A stretch of DNA of 64,000 bases from Pseudomonas rubra (GCF_028656935.1 NZ_JAMDGZ010000010.1:62001-126000); one strand, 5' to 3'; shown: positions 28,593 to 37,827, counted from the stretch's first letter. Translations and numbers: made by a program. The notes: a model not told the origin generated them from the letters alone.

Positions 28593-29030
28593 ATGGAAAT
28601 GCAATGGTGGATCTGGCTGGTGTTCGGTTTCGGCCTGATTGTGCTCGAACTGGTCCTGCCAACCTTCTTCATCCTCTGGTTCGGCATCGGCGCCGTGCTG
28701 GTTTCGCTCATCGCCTTTTTCGCACCGAGCCTGCAACTCGACATGCAGGTATTGCTGTGGGTGGTGTTCTCGTCGATCACCACGCTGCTGTGGTTCAAGG
28801 TGTTTCGCAAGAAACAGCCGGATACCCGCTGGACCGCAGACAGCGTGCTCGGCGAAGTCGGCCTGCTCACCGCCACGGTGTCCGAATTCCACAAGGGCCG
28901 CGTGCGCTTTCAAAAGCCCATCCTCGGCAATGAAGAATGGGTGTGCGTCGCCGATGCCGAGATCCCGGCCGGCGAGCGCGTGCGCCTGACTGCCATCGAA
29001 GGCAATACCGCCCGGGTTGCCCGGGCCTGA
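28593..29030 (+). CDS. NfeD family membrane protein
   Basis: Protein of 145 residues with two or three N-terminal membrane helices (WWIWLVFGFGLIVLELVLP, then FFILWFGIGAVLVSLIAFF and a third near 50-65) and a C-terminal OB-fold domain from about 80 (GLLTATVSEFHKGRVRF, ADAEIPAGERVRLTAIEGN). NfeD proteins pair with stomatin-type proteins in membrane quality control, and the stomatin gene follows 23 bases later. Starts at 28593 and 28599 are both possible; they differ by two residues. Confidence 0.9.
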   Translation: MEMQWWIWLVFGFGLIVLELVLPTFFILWFGIGAVLVSLIAFFAPSLQLDMQVLLWVVFSSITTLLWFKVFRKKQPDTRWTADSVLGEVGLLTATVSEFHKGRVRFQKPILGNEEWVCVADAEIPAGERVRLTAIEGNTARVARA

Positions 29031-29053
29031 TCAGTAAAAGGAAAGATTGACTC

Positions 29054-29911
29054 ATGACCAGCCTTATCGTCGTCGGCACGATCGCCGCATTCGTCCTCAT
29101 CACCCTGTTCAAGGGCGTACGCATCGTACCCCAAGGCGAGGAGTGGATCGTTGAACGCCTGGGCCGTTACCACATCACCCTCAAGCCGGGCCTGAACCTG
29201 CTGATCCCGTACATGGACGTGGTCGCCTACCGCCTGCCGACCAAGGACATCATCCTCGACGTGCAACAGCAGGAAATCATCACCCGCGACAACGCGGTGA
29301 TCGTCGCCAACGCCCTGTGTTTCGCCAAGGTCGTCGACCCGCAGAAGGCCGCTTACGGCGTGCAGGATTTCTCCTTCGCGGTGACCAGCCTGACCATGAC
29401 CTCGCTGCGCGCCATTGTCGGCGCCATGGACCTGGACGAAGCGCTGTCGAGCCGCGAACAGATCAAGGCGCGCCTGCGCGAAGCCATGTCCGAGCAAACC
29501 GAAGACTGGGGCGTGACCGTGCGCTCGGTCGAGATCCAGGACATCAAGCCGTCGCAGAACATGCAGGCGGCCATGGAGCGCCAGGCTGCAGCCGAACGTG
29601 AGCGTAAAGCTGACGTTACCCGTGCCGAAGGCGCCAAGCAGGCGGCCATCCTCGAAGCCGAAGCGCGCCAGCAGGCGGCCAAGCTCGACGCGGAAGCACA
29701 GATCAACCTCGCTGAAGCCTCGGCGCGTTCGATCACCCTGGTCAAGGAAGCCGTCGGTAACGAAATCACGCCGGCCATGTACCTGCTCGGCGAGCGCTAC
29801 ATCGGCGCTATGGAGAGCCTTGCCAGCAGCGACAACGCCAAGGTCGTGGTGCTGCCCGCCGACCTGCAAGAAACCGTGCGCGGGCTGATGGGCCGCAACA
29901 AGCAGGCCTGA
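29054..29911 (+). CDS. qmcA: Stomatin/prohibitin family protein (SPFH domain, QmcA type)
   Basis: Inner-membrane protein of 285 residues that forms large oligomers and is thought to organise membrane microdomains and protease activity. A single N-terminal membrane helix (SLIVVGTIAAFVLITLF) is followed by the SPFH domain (VPQGEEWIVERLGRYHITLKPG, then QQQEIITRDNAVIVANALCF) and a long charged coiled coil (about 175-225, with repeated AERE, AEAR and AEAQ). AAGGAAAG lies before the ATG. Paired with nfeD in one operon. Confidence 0.93.
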   Translation: MTSLIVVGTIAAFVLITLFKGVRIVPQGEEWIVERLGRYHITLKPGLNLLIPYMDVVAYRLPTKDIILDVQQQEIITRDNAVIVANALCFAKVVDPQKAAYGVQDFSFAVTSLTMTSLRAIVGAMDLDEALSSREQIKARLREAMSEQTEDWGVTVRSVEIQDIKPSQNMQAAMERQAAAERERKADVTRAEGAKQAAILEAEARQQAAKLDAEAQINLAEASARSITLVKEAVGNEITPAMYLLGERYIGAMESLASSDNAKVVVLPADLQETVRGLMGRNKQA

Positions 29912-29916
29912 TGTGC

Positions 29917-29955
29917 ACCGGGTGTGCGGCACTTCACCGCACCCCCGGTAAATTT
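29917..29955 (+). terminator. Possible terminator after the stomatin gene
   Basis: ACCGGGTGTGCGG pairs with CCGCACCCCCGGT around a seven-base loop, followed by TAAATTT. The stem is long with one mismatch, but the T tract is short. A -10-like TATACT (29959-29964) follows, which fits a transcription stop followed by a new promoter for the copper genes. Confidence 0.45.
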
Positions 29956-30007
29956 CCCTATACTGGGCGTTACAATAGCCACCTCTGATTCCTGACCGGA
30001 TCTTTCC

Positions 30008-30400
30008 ATGTCCCTACATCGGCCCGCCATTGCCTGGATCGCCTGCTTTGCAGTGCTGTTCAATCTGCTGGCCATGCCGTTGGCGTCCGCCGCCCCCAAG
30101 GGCCCGGCCGAACAACTGCTGTGGGGCGCCTTCTGTTCGAGTGTCGGGTCCAAGGCCAATCCCGCAATAATGGCCCTGGGCAAGATCGACCTCGGGCAGC
30201 AAGGCGATGATCACTCCAGCATGCAGCACTGCTGGTGCTGCTCTGGTGCTGCACCGTTGCTGGCATTGCCTGGCCACCCGCCACGCTTGCTGGTCCCCAA
30301 CCAGAATTTCGCACCATCGCCAGCGCCGCCCGCCATCAACCAGCCGACACCGAGGCAACAGTGGCCGGCCCTCAACCCCCGCGCCTCCCCTCTGGTCTGA
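30008..30400 (+). CDS. DUF2946 family exported protein, first of the copper operon
   Basis: Protein of 130 residues with an N-terminal membrane or signal segment (AWIACFAVLFNLLAMPLASA), an FCSS cysteine and a HCWCCSGAA cluster near 75-84, the pattern of DUF2946. The family is often found next to copper receptor genes and its Cys/His cluster suggests copper binding, but no activity has been shown that I know of. It starts the plus-strand run that continues through PCuAC, a second DUF2946 gene and oprC. Confidence 0.75.
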   Translation: MSLHRPAIAWIACFAVLFNLLAMPLASAAPKGPAEQLLWGAFCSSVGSKANPAIMALGKIDLGQQGDDHSSMQHCWCCSGAAPLLALPGHPPRLLVPNQNFAPSPAPPAINQPTPRQQWPALNPRASPLV

Positions 30401-30447
30401 GTTCACTACGCTACCTGTTGCGAACCTGAATCGACTGGAGAATCACC

Positions 30448-30918
30448 ATGTTCAAGAACGCCCTGCTGCTGGCCGCGCTGATGCTGCCGGCGACCTTTGC
30501 CAACGCCCATGAATACACCGTTGGCGAGTTGCATATCGCTCACCCGTGGTCGCAGGAACTGCCACCCAACGCCCCCAACGTTGCGGCCTATTTCGTCGTG
30601 CATAACAACGGCAAGACTGCCGACACCCTGCTCAGCGTCGACAGCCCGATCAGCGACGACGCCCAGTTGCACGAACATGTGCACCAAGACGGCCTGATGA
30701 AAATGCAGCAGGTAAAGAGCGTCGAGGTACCTGCCGGCGGCGACCTGAAATTTGCCCCTGGCGCCTACCACGTGATGCTGATGCAGCCCAAGGACCGCAG
30801 CCTGCTGACTGACGGCAAGCGCTTCCCGCTGACCCTGCACTTCAAGAACGCCGGTGCTATCACCGTCGAGGTGGCGGTGCAGAAACAGGCCCCCGAGGAA
30901 GCTGCCCACAGCCATTGA
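30448..30918 (+). CDS. Periplasmic copper chaperone PCu(A)C
   Basis: Periplasmic Cu(I) chaperone of 156 residues that delivers copper to cytochrome oxidase assembly or hands it to other carriers. A signal peptide ends at about residue 20 (AHA). The metal motif is exact for the family: H75-x10-M86-x21-H108-x-M110. A short His-containing tail (AAHSH) ends the protein. It stands between two DUF2946 genes and just upstream of the OprC receptor, which suggests it picks up copper imported by OprC. Confidence 0.92.
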   Translation: MFKNALLLAALMLPATFANAHEYTVGELHIAHPWSQELPPNAPNVAAYFVVHNNGKTADTLLSVDSPISDDAQLHEHVHQDGLMKMQQVKSVEVPAGGDLKFAPGAYHVMLMQPKDRSLLTDGKRFPLTLHFKNAGAITVEVAVQKQAPEEAAHSH

Positions 30919-30937
30919 TTGCTGAAGGCTGCCCGGC

Positions 30938-31360
30938 GTGAGTATCGCCCGCAGCAGGTTCAACCACCCCGCGCGTCTTGACCCCAGGACGGTTCGTGGC
31001 GGTTGGCTGAGCCTGTTCGCCATGTTGATGATCTTTATCGGCCCACTGGTTTCCCAGTCGATGCCGATGGATCACCGTGCCATGCCGGCAGGCATGAGCA
31101 TGGCCATGGACAGCGCCGCCGATTGCCATGCCGACAGCCAACATGGCAGCAGCCCGGCGCTCAAGGTCATCTGGGAGAAGTGCGGTTACTGCAGCCTGTT
31201 CTTCCACTGCCCGGCGCTGCCTCAGGCCTTGAGCCTGCTCAACACCGAGGCCGTTCCCGCCAGCAGCCATCTGCTGGTTTCCCCACGCCAGGGTCATGCC
31301 CGGCAAACGGTATTCCCCGGCGCCCGCAGCCGTGCGCCGCCTGCCCTCATCGTCGTCTGA
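30938..31360 (+). CDS. DUF2946 family exported protein, second of the copper operon
   Basis: Protein of 140 residues with a GTG start at 30938. One N-terminal hydrophobic segment (LSLFAMLMIFIGPLVSQ) is followed by a Met- and His-rich stretch (about 41-70, with MPMDHRAMPAGMSMAMDS and DCHADSQHG) and a KCGYCSLFFHCP cysteine cluster near 80-91. The Met/His/Cys content fits periplasmic copper binding. It differs from the DUF2946 protein two genes upstream, so the operon carries two copies. Confidence 0.78.
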   Translation: MSIARSRFNHPARLDPRTVRGGWLSLFAMLMIFIGPLVSQSMPMDHRAMPAGMSMAMDSAADCHADSQHGSSPALKVIWEKCGYCSLFFHCPALPQALSLLNTEAVPASSHLLVSPRQGHARQTVFPGARSRAPPALIVV

Positions 31361-31438
31361 AGCCACTCTCTGCGCCCGAAGTCCGGCATCTGCCGTCGAC
31401 TGCGCGCACCCTTATGACTGATCGATGTTGGAATCACT

Positions 31439-33505
31439 ATGTCCGGCTGCACCGCTGTTTTTCGTCTGTCCCTGCAAGGCACCATTGCCGTGATCTGCGG
31501 CACCCTGCTCAGCCCTCTGGCCCTGGCTGCCGGCCAGGCTCATGACACGCATGTTCATGAACAGCCTGAATTGAGCCCGACGGTAATAACCGCCGTGGCC
31601 CCCAGCTCACCGCTGACTATCGTCACCAACCCCAAGGACCCACGCCAACCGGTACCGGCCAGCGATGGCGCCGACTACCTGAAAACCATTCCCGGCTTCT
31701 CGGCCATTCGCGCCGGTGGCACCAATGGCGACCCGGTATTGCGCGGCATGTTCGGCTCACGCCTGAACATCCTTACTAACGGCGGCGTGATGCTCGGTGC
31801 CTGCCCCAACCGCATGGACGCCCCCACCTCGTACATCTCGCCGGAAACCTACGACCGCCTGACCGTTATCAAGGGCCCGCAAAGCGTGATCTGGGGCCCG
31901 GGCGCCTCGGCCGGGACCATCCTCTTCGACCGTGAGCCGGAAAAATTCGGCGAGCTTGGCAGCCGGGTCAATGCCAGCCTGCTGGGCGGCTCCAACGGCC
32001 GCTTCGACAAAGTGCTGGATGCCGCCGCCGGCAATCGCTACGGCTATGCGCGCGTCGTCGGCAACCAGTCGCGCTCCGACGATTATGAAGACGGTAATGG
32101 CGACACCGTGCCGTCGCGCTGGGACAAGTGGAACGGTGACGTCGCCCTGGGCTGGACCCCGGACGCCGATACCCTGGTGGAATTGACCGCCGGCAAGGGC
32201 GACGGTGAGGCCCGCTACGCCGGGCGCGGCATGGACGGCTCGCAGTTCAAGCGCGAGAGCCTTGGCCTGCGCTTCGAGAAGTCCAACATCGGCGAGGTCT
32301 TTGACAAGCTCGAAGCCCAGGTTTACTACAACTATGCCGACCACGTGATGGACAACTACAGCCTGCGCACGCCCTCGGGCATGGGCATGATGGGCATGCC
32401 GATGGTCAGCAACGTCGATCGCCGTACCCTCGGCGGGCGAATCAAGGGCACCTGGCGCTGGGATGACCTGCAACTGATCAGCGGCATTGATGCGCAAACC
32501 AACGAACACCGCCAGCGCGGCGGCATGGGCATCGATGCCCACAAGCACATGGCCTGGACCAAGGACGCCGACTTCCACAACTACGGGGTGTTCGGCGAGT
32601 TGACCTGGTACGCCGCCGAGCAGGACCGTCTGATTACCGGCGCCCGCCTGGACCGCGCTTCGGCCAAGGATTACCGGGCTACCAGCGCCACCAGCGGCGA
32701 TACCCGCGCCGATACCCTGCCCAGCGGTTTTGTCCGCTACGAGCACGACCTGGTGGATATTCCCGCCACCACCTACGTCGGTCTCGGCCACGCCCAACGC
32801 TTCCCCGACTATTGGGAGCTGTTCTCGCCCAAGTCCGGCGCACCTGGCTCGGTCAATGCCTTCGACAGCATCAAACCGGAGAAAACCACCCAGCTCGACT
32901 TCGGCATCCAGTACCAGACTGATACCGTCGACGCCTGGGCCTCGGGCTATGTCGGGCAGATCCGCGACTACATTCTCTTCGACTACCGGCCGGGAATGAT
33001 GGGCATGCCCAGCTCGCGAGCGCAGAACATCGATGCACGCATCATGGGCGGCGAACTGGGCGCGGCGTATAAGTTGACCAGCAACTGGAAAGCCGACGCC
33101 ACCCTGGCCTACGCTTGGGGCAAGAACAGCAGCGACGGCAAGGCACTGCCGCAGATGCCCCCACTGGAAAGCCGCCTGGGCCTGACCTACAGCCGCGATG
33201 TGTGGAGCGCCGGGGCCTTGTGGCGCCTGGTGGCGGCGCAGAACCGCATCGCCGAGAACGCCGGCAACGTGGTGGGCAAGGACTACGAGAAAAGCAGCGG
33301 TTTCGGCGTGTTCTCGCTCAACGGTGCCTACAAGGTCAGCAACAACCTCAAGCTCAGTGCCGGGGTCGACAACCTGTTCGACAAGGCTTACGCCGAACAC
33401 CTGAACCTGGCGGGCAACGCCGGCTTCGGCTACCCGGCCACTGATCCGCAGCCGATCGATGAGCCAGGGCGTACGTTCTGGACCAAGGTCGACCTGAGTT
33501 TCTGA
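31439..33505 (+). CDS. oprC: TonB-dependent copper receptor OprC
   Basis: Outer-membrane copper importer of 688 residues: signal peptide (to about 31), a short His-containing N terminus (HDTHVHE), plug domain (about 45-165) and a 22-strand barrel ending in Phe (TKVDLSF). The copper site known from P. aeruginosa OprC (CxxxM and HxM) is conserved here as C122, M126, H302 and M304; the 176-residue gap from M126 to H302 equals the gap between M147 and H323 in that protein. Extra Met-rich loops occur (GMGMMGMPM and GMMGMPS). The context of PCuAC, DUF2946 and PepSY proteins agrees. Confidence 0.95.
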   Translation: MSGCTAVFRLSLQGTIAVICGTLLSPLALAAGQAHDTHVHEQPELSPTVITAVAPSSPLTIVTNPKDPRQPVPASDGADYLKTIPGFSAIRAGGTNGDPVLRGMFGSRLNILTNGGVMLGACPNRMDAPTSYISPETYDRLTVIKGPQSVIWGPGASAGTILFDREPEKFGELGSRVNASLLGGSNGRFDKVLDAAAGNRYGYARVVGNQSRSDDYEDGNGDTVPSRWDKWNGDVALGWTPDADTLVELTAGKGDGEARYAGRGMDGSQFKRESLGLRFEKSNIGEVFDKLEAQVYYNYADHVMDNYSLRTPSGMGMMGMPMVSNVDRRTLGGRIKGTWRWDDLQLISGIDAQTNEHRQRGGMGIDAHKHMAWTKDADFHNYGVFGELTWYAAEQDRLITGARLDRASAKDYRATSATSGDTRADTLPSGFVRYEHDLVDIPATTYVGLGHAQRFPDYWELFSPKSGAPGSVNAFDSIKPEKTTQLDFGIQYQTDTVDAWASGYVGQIRDYILFDYRPGMMGMPSSRAQNIDARIMGGELGAAYKLTSNWKADATLAYAWGKNSSDGKALPQMPPLESRLGLTYSRDVWSAGALWRLVAAQNRIAENAGNVVGKDYEKSSGFGVFSLNGAYKVSNNLKLSAGVDNLFDKAYAEHLNLAGNAGFGYPATDPQPIDEPGRTFWTKVDLSF

Positions 33506-33514
33506 TCCAACCCG

Positions 33515-33541
33515 GGCGCGATCACTGATCGCGCCTTCTCC
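33515..33541 (+). terminator. Hairpin between oprC and the PepSY gene, possible attenuator
   Basis: GGCGCGATC and GATCGCGCC form a perfect nine-base stem with a three-base loop, followed by TTCTCC. The T tract is poor, so partial termination or 3' end protection of the oprC message is more likely than a full stop. Confidence 0.45.
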
Positions 33542-33561
33542 AGGCAACACGGGAGCGCTCC

Positions 33562-34938
33562 ATGAGCAAACCGCACGTATCCTTCTACAACCTGGCCTGG
33601 CGCTGGCATTTTTACGCCGGCTTGTTCGTTGCACCGTTCATGATCCTGCTGGCGATCACCGGGATCATCTACCTGTTCAAGCCGCAACTCGACCCATTGC
33701 TGTACCGCAACTTGCTGGTGGTCGAGGCCGGGCAGCAGCGGCACAACGCCGACAGCCTGCTGCAAACCGTGCAGCAGGCCTACCCCAAAGGCCAGGTCAG
33801 CCAGTACCTGCCCGCGCTGGCCAGCGATCGCAGCGCGCAGTTCGTGGTGCACAACGATGGCCGTGAATTGAATGTGTTCGTCGACCCCTACCGCGGCACG
33901 CTGCTGGGCGAGCAGGACGCGAAAAACAACCTGCAGGCCGTGGCCCGCGCCCTGCACGGCGAACTGATGATCGGCACCACGGGCGATCGCCTGGTGGAGC
34001 TGGCCGCCGGCTGGGGCGTGGTGCTGGTGGTCTCCGGCCTGTACCTCTGGTGGCCGCGGGGCAAACGCAGTGCTGGCGTGCTCTGGCCACGCCTGAACGC
34101 CCGCGGGCGCCTGCTGTGGCGCGACCTGCATGCGGTCAGCGGATTCTGGGGTTCGGCCCTGCTGCTGTTGATGCTGCTCAGCGGCATGACCTGGACCGGC
34201 TTCTGGGGCAAGCAGTACGCCGACCTGTGGAACCGCTTTCCGGCGGCGATGTGGAACAACGTACCGCAATCCGACCAGCAAGCCCGGGAGCTCAACAGCG
34301 CCAGTCGCCAGACTGTGCCCTGGGCCATGGAAAACACACCGATGCCGCAATCGGGCGCCCACGCCGAGCATGCCGGTCACAGCATGGGCTCCAGCGCACC
34401 GGCAGCGCCGCAGGTCAGCCTGCAACAAGTCGAAGAGCTGGCCACCACACGCCGCGTCGAACCTGGCTACAGCATCACCCTGCCGACCAACGCCGAAGGC
34501 GTGTACACCATTGCCGTATTCGCCGACGACCCGCGCAACGATGCCACCCTGCATGTCGACCAGTACACCGGCAAGGTTCTGGTGGATGTACGCTGGCAGG
34601 ATTACAGCAACGTCGCCCGCGCCACCGAGCTCGGGGTCATGCTGCACGAGGGCAAGATGTTCGGCCCGTTCAATCAGCTCATCGTGTTGCTGATCTGCCT
34701 GATGATCCTGCTCGGCTCGGTCAGCGGCCTGGTGATGTGGTGGCAGCGTCGTCCCGAAGGTGGCCTTGGCGTACCGCCCCTGCGCCATGACCTGCCGCGC
34801 TGGAAGACTGCGACCGTGATCATGCTGATGCTGGGGGTGGTATTCCCGCTGGTGGGCGGCTCGATGCTACTGGTTTGGCTGGTGGATAGCCTGGGTTCCC
34901 GCCGCTCCTACAGCAAATCCGTTAACATAGGCCCCTGA
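33562..34938 (+). CDS. PepSY-associated membrane protein linked to copper uptake
   Basis: Inner-membrane protein of 458 residues of the PepSY-associated TM helix family (PiuB-like). A helix near 15-38 (FYAGLFVAPFMILLAITGIIYLF) is followed by a PepSY domain, two central helices (near 150-165 and 195-210), a His/Met-rich periplasmic loop near 258-275 (MPQSGAHAEHAGHSMG), a second PepSY domain and two C-terminal helices. Family members sit next to TonB receptors and are thought to help reduce or release the metal. The Met/His loop points to copper as the metal here. Confidence 0.85.
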   Translation: MSKPHVSFYNLAWRWHFYAGLFVAPFMILLAITGIIYLFKPQLDPLLYRNLLVVEAGQQRHNADSLLQTVQQAYPKGQVSQYLPALASDRSAQFVVHNDGRELNVFVDPYRGTLLGEQDAKNNLQAVARALHGELMIGTTGDRLVELAAGWGVVLVVSGLYLWWPRGKRSAGVLWPRLNARGRLLWRDLHAVSGFWGSALLLLMLLSGMTWTGFWGKQYADLWNRFPAAMWNNVPQSDQQARELNSASRQTVPWAMENTPMPQSGAHAEHAGHSMGSSAPAAPQVSLQQVEELATTRRVEPGYSITLPTNAEGVYTIAVFADDPRNDATLHVDQYTGKVLVDVRWQDYSNVARATELGVMLHEGKMFGPFNQLIVLLICLMILLGSVSGLVMWWQRRPEGGLGVPPLRHDLPRWKTATVIMLMLGVVFPLVGGSMLLVWLVDSLGSRRSYSKSVNIGP

Positions 34939-34962
34939 TTTTTTTGGGCCCGCAGGACCTAG

Positions 34963-35751
34963 ATGAGCACCCTGAGTATCAGCGACCTGCATTGGTCGCC
35001 CCTGGGCCACGGCCACTGTCACCACCAGTTCCAGCTACGCAACGTTGAGTTGCAGGTCGGCGCCAGCGAATTCGTCGGCCTGATCGGCCCCAACGGCAGC
35101 GGCAAGACCAGCCTGTTGCGCTGTGCCTACCGTTTCAACAAACCGGAGCGGGGCCAGGTACGCCTGGGCGAGCATGACTTGTGGCAGCAATCGTCGCGCT
35201 GGTGCGCCCAGCGCATCGCCGTGGTGCTGCAGGAGTTTCCCGATGCCTTCGGCCTGAATGTCGAAGAAGTGGTCGCCATGGGCCGAACCCCGCACAAGGG
35301 CCTGTTTGACGGCGACAGCCATGAAGATCGCCAGTTGGTGCAAGAGGCCTTGCAGGCGGTCGGCCTGCAGGGCTTCGACGACCACACCTTCGCCAGCCTG
35401 TCGGGCGGTGAAAAACAGCGGGTGATCCTTGCCCGCGCCCTGGTCCAGCAACCCCAGGTGCTGATCCTCGATGAGCCGACCAACCACCTTGACCCGCGTT
35501 ATCAGCTGGAACTGTTGCAACAGGTGCGACGCCTGGGCATCGGTACCCTGGCGAGCATCCATGACCTGAACCTGGCGGCAGCCTTCTGCGATCGCCTGTA
35601 CGTGCTCGACCACGGGCGCATCGTCGCCAGCGGTACACCTGATCAGGTACTGACTGCCGAGTTGCTGCAGGAGGTATTCGGTGTACGAGCACTGATCGAC
35701 CGCCACCCTCTGGCTGACCACCCACGCCTTACCTGGATAACCCAGCGATGA
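34963..35751 (+). CDS. ABC transporter ATPase, BtuD/FecE type
   Basis: ATPase of 262 residues for a cobalamin/siderophore/haem-type importer. It has Walker A GPNGSGKTS near 43-51, the signature LSGGEKQR near 146, Walker B VLILDEPT near 166 and a switch His in SIHDLN. The stop overlaps the next gene by four bases (ATGA). It starts 24 bases after the PepSY gene, with AGGACC upstream, so it seems to belong to the same transcript as the copper genes. The order ATPase, binding protein, permease matches PA2912-PA2914, which in P. aeruginosa lie next to the cob genes. Confidence 0.9.
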   Translation: MSTLSISDLHWSPLGHGHCHHQFQLRNVELQVGASEFVGLIGPNGSGKTSLLRCAYRFNKPERGQVRLGEHDLWQQSSRWCAQRIAVVLQEFPDAFGLNVEEVVAMGRTPHKGLFDGDSHEDRQLVQEALQAVGLQGFDDHTFASLSGGEKQRVILARALVQQPQVLILDEPTNHLDPRYQLELLQQVRRLGIGTLASIHDLNLAAAFCDRLYVLDHGRIVASGTPDQVLTAELLQEVFGVRALIDRHPLADHPRLTWITQR

Positions 35752-36698
35752 TTCGATCCACCCTGCTGCCAGGCCTGGCCTTGCTGCTGGCCAGCCCCGG
35801 CGTATTTGCCGAGGCCACCCAATACCCTTTGACCGTGCAGAGCTGCAACCGTCAGGTGACCTTCACCCAGGCCCCGGAGCATGCCCTGAGCCACGACATC
35901 AACATGACCCAGATGATGCTCGCCCTCGGCCTGCGCTCGCGCATGGTCGGCTACAGCGGCGTCAGCGGCTGGAAGGCGGTGACACCGGAGCTGCGCAAGC
36001 AACTCGAGGGCCTGCCGGAACTGGCGGCCAAGTACCCGTCGGTAGAAACCCTGCTCAATGCCAATGTCGACTTCCTGTTCGCCGGCTGGGACTACGGCAT
36101 GCGCGTCGGCGGCGACCTGACACCACAGAGCCTGGCACCGCTGGGCATCCCGGTGTATGAGCTGACCGAGTCGTGCGCCTTTGTCATGAAGCGCCCGGCG
36201 GCCAGCCTGGACGACACCTATACCGACCTGCGCAACCTTGGCAGGATCTTTGATGTACAGGCGCGTGCCGAGCAGTTGATTGGCCAGATGCAGGCGCGTA
36301 TCGCCGTGGTGCAACAGCACTTGCCGGCTGAGCGCCCGCGCGTGTTTCTCTATGACAGCGGTGAGGACCGGGCCATGACCTCCGGGCGCCTGGGTATGCC
36401 CGAAGCGCTGATAACCGCAGCCGGCGGGCGCAACGTGCTCAACGATATCGAAGCCAGCTGGACCCGGGTCAACTGGGAGAGCGTGGTCGAGCGCAACCCC
36501 GAGGTCATCGTCATCGTCGACTACGGCGAGGTCAGCGCCGCGCAGAAGCAGGCGTTCCTCGAACAGCACCCGGCCCTGCAATCGGTGGATGCAATCCGCA
36601 ACAAGCGCTTTGTGGTCATTACTTACGTGGCAGCCACGCCAAGCCTTGAGAACGTCGAAGCCATCGAGACCATCGCCAAGAGCCTGCACGGCGCATGA
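35748..36698 (+). CDS. Periplasmic binding protein, BtuF/FecB type
   Basis: Substrate-binding protein of 316 residues with a signal peptide (to about 21, VFA) and two alpha/beta lobes joined by a long helix (about 165-190), the cluster A-II fold used for cobalamin, haem and Fe(III) chelates. Two visible cysteines in the mature part (SCNRQV and ESCAFV) could form a disulphide. The ligand cannot be told from sequence; cobalamin or a metal chelate are both possible given the cob genes to the left and the copper genes directly upstream. Confidence 0.88.
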   Translation: MIRSTLLPGLALLLASPGVFAEATQYPLTVQSCNRQVTFTQAPEHALSHDINMTQMMLALGLRSRMVGYSGVSGWKAVTPELRKQLEGLPELAAKYPSVETLLNANVDFLFAGWDYGMRVGGDLTPQSLAPLGIPVYELTESCAFVMKRPAASLDDTYTDLRNLGRIFDVQARAEQLIGQMQARIAVVQQHLPAERPRVFLYDSGEDRAMTSGRLGMPEALITAAGGRNVLNDIEASWTRVNWESVVERNPEVIVIVDYGEVSAAQKQAFLEQHPALQSVDAIRNKRFVVITYVAATPSLENVEAIETIAKSLHGA

Positions 36699-37717
36699 GG
36701 TCGGCAAACTCTCGGCACCGGCTGTTGCTGCTCGGGCTGTTCGGCCTGCTGCTGGTGTCCTGCGTGGTCTCGCTGGGCTTCGGCTCGGCCCCGGTGCCGG
36801 TCGAGGTGGTCTGGCGGGTGCTGCTGTTCAAGCTGTTGGGCATTGCGCCTGAAGTACCGGCGTGGACCACCGGCCAGGAGCATATCGTCTGGTTGATCCG
36901 CGTGCCGCGCATGCTGCTGGCAGCGCTGGTGGGCGGTGGCCTGGCGATGATCGGCGCGGTGCTGCAGGCCGTGACGCGCAACCCGCTGGCCGACCCGCAC
37001 CTGCTCGGCGTCACCTCCGGGGCGACCCTGGGGGCGGTGCTGGTGGTGTTGCATATCGGCGAGCTGCTCGGTGTGCTGACCTTGCCGCTGGCCGCTTTTA
37101 TCGGCGCGCTGTGCAGCATGCTGCTGGTACTGGCCATTGCCAGCCGCCACGGCCGCCTGGACAGCGACCGCCTGCTGCTCTGCGGTGTAGCGGTGGCCTT
37201 CGTGATGATGGCGGCGGCCAATCTGCTGCTGTTTCTGGGGGATCACCGGGCGAGCTCGGCGGTGATGTTCTGGATGCTCGGCGGCCTGGGCCTGGCACGC
37301 TGGGAGCTGCTGCCAATCCCGGCCGTCAGCGTGTTGCTGGGCCTGGCCTTGCTGCTGGGCATGGCCCGCTCGCTGAACGCCCTGATGGCTGGCGAGCAGA
37401 CCGCCGTGACCCTTGGCCTGAATGCGCGCAAAGTGCGCTTGCTGGCGTTTCTGATCTGCTCGCTGCTCACCGGCGTGCTGGTGGCGATCAGTGGCTCGAT
37501 CGGCTTTGTCGGCCTGATGGTGCCGCACATTGCCCGGCGCCTGGTCGGTGCCGAGCACAGCCGCCTGCTGCCGGTGTGTCTGCTGCTGGGCAGCCTGTTC
37601 CTGATCTGGGTCGACGTCGCCGCGCGCACGCTGATCTCGCCCGAGGACCTGCCGATCGGCATCGCCACCGCCGCCATCGGCGGATTGTTCTTTATCGGCC
37701 TGATGCGCCGACGTTGA
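36695..37717 (+). CDS. ABC transporter permease, BtuC/FecCD type
   Basis: Permease of 340 residues with about ten membrane helices, of the FecCD family. Typical segments are VPRMLLAALVGGGLAMIGAV, the RNPLADPHLLGVTSGATLG loop that meets the ATPase, and GFVGLMVPHIARRLVG near the C terminus. It overlaps the binding-protein gene by four bases (ATGA) and completes a three-gene importer. A weak inverted repeat lies after the stop (about 37750-37790). Confidence 0.92.
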   Translation: MRSANSRHRLLLLGLFGLLLVSCVVSLGFGSAPVPVEVVWRVLLFKLLGIAPEVPAWTTGQEHIVWLIRVPRMLLAALVGGGLAMIGAVLQAVTRNPLADPHLLGVTSGATLGAVLVVLHIGELLGVLTLPLAAFIGALCSMLLVLAIASRHGRLDSDRLLLCGVAVAFVMMAAANLLLFLGDHRASSAVMFWMLGGLGLARWELLPIPAVSVLLGLALLLGMARSLNALMAGEQTAVTLGLNARKVRLLAFLICSLLTGVLVAISGSIGFVGLMVPHIARRLVGAEHSRLLPVCLLLGSLFLIWVDVAARTLISPEDLPIGIATAAIGGLFFIGLMRRR

Positions 37718-37827
37718 TCACGGTCAACACCGCCCGCGCCTTGAGACGTATTGTCGCGCTAGCGCCAGGAAGGCGCGTGTTAGCCTAGCGGCGCACAACA
37801 AGACTGACCTCAACGGAATGCCTGCCT

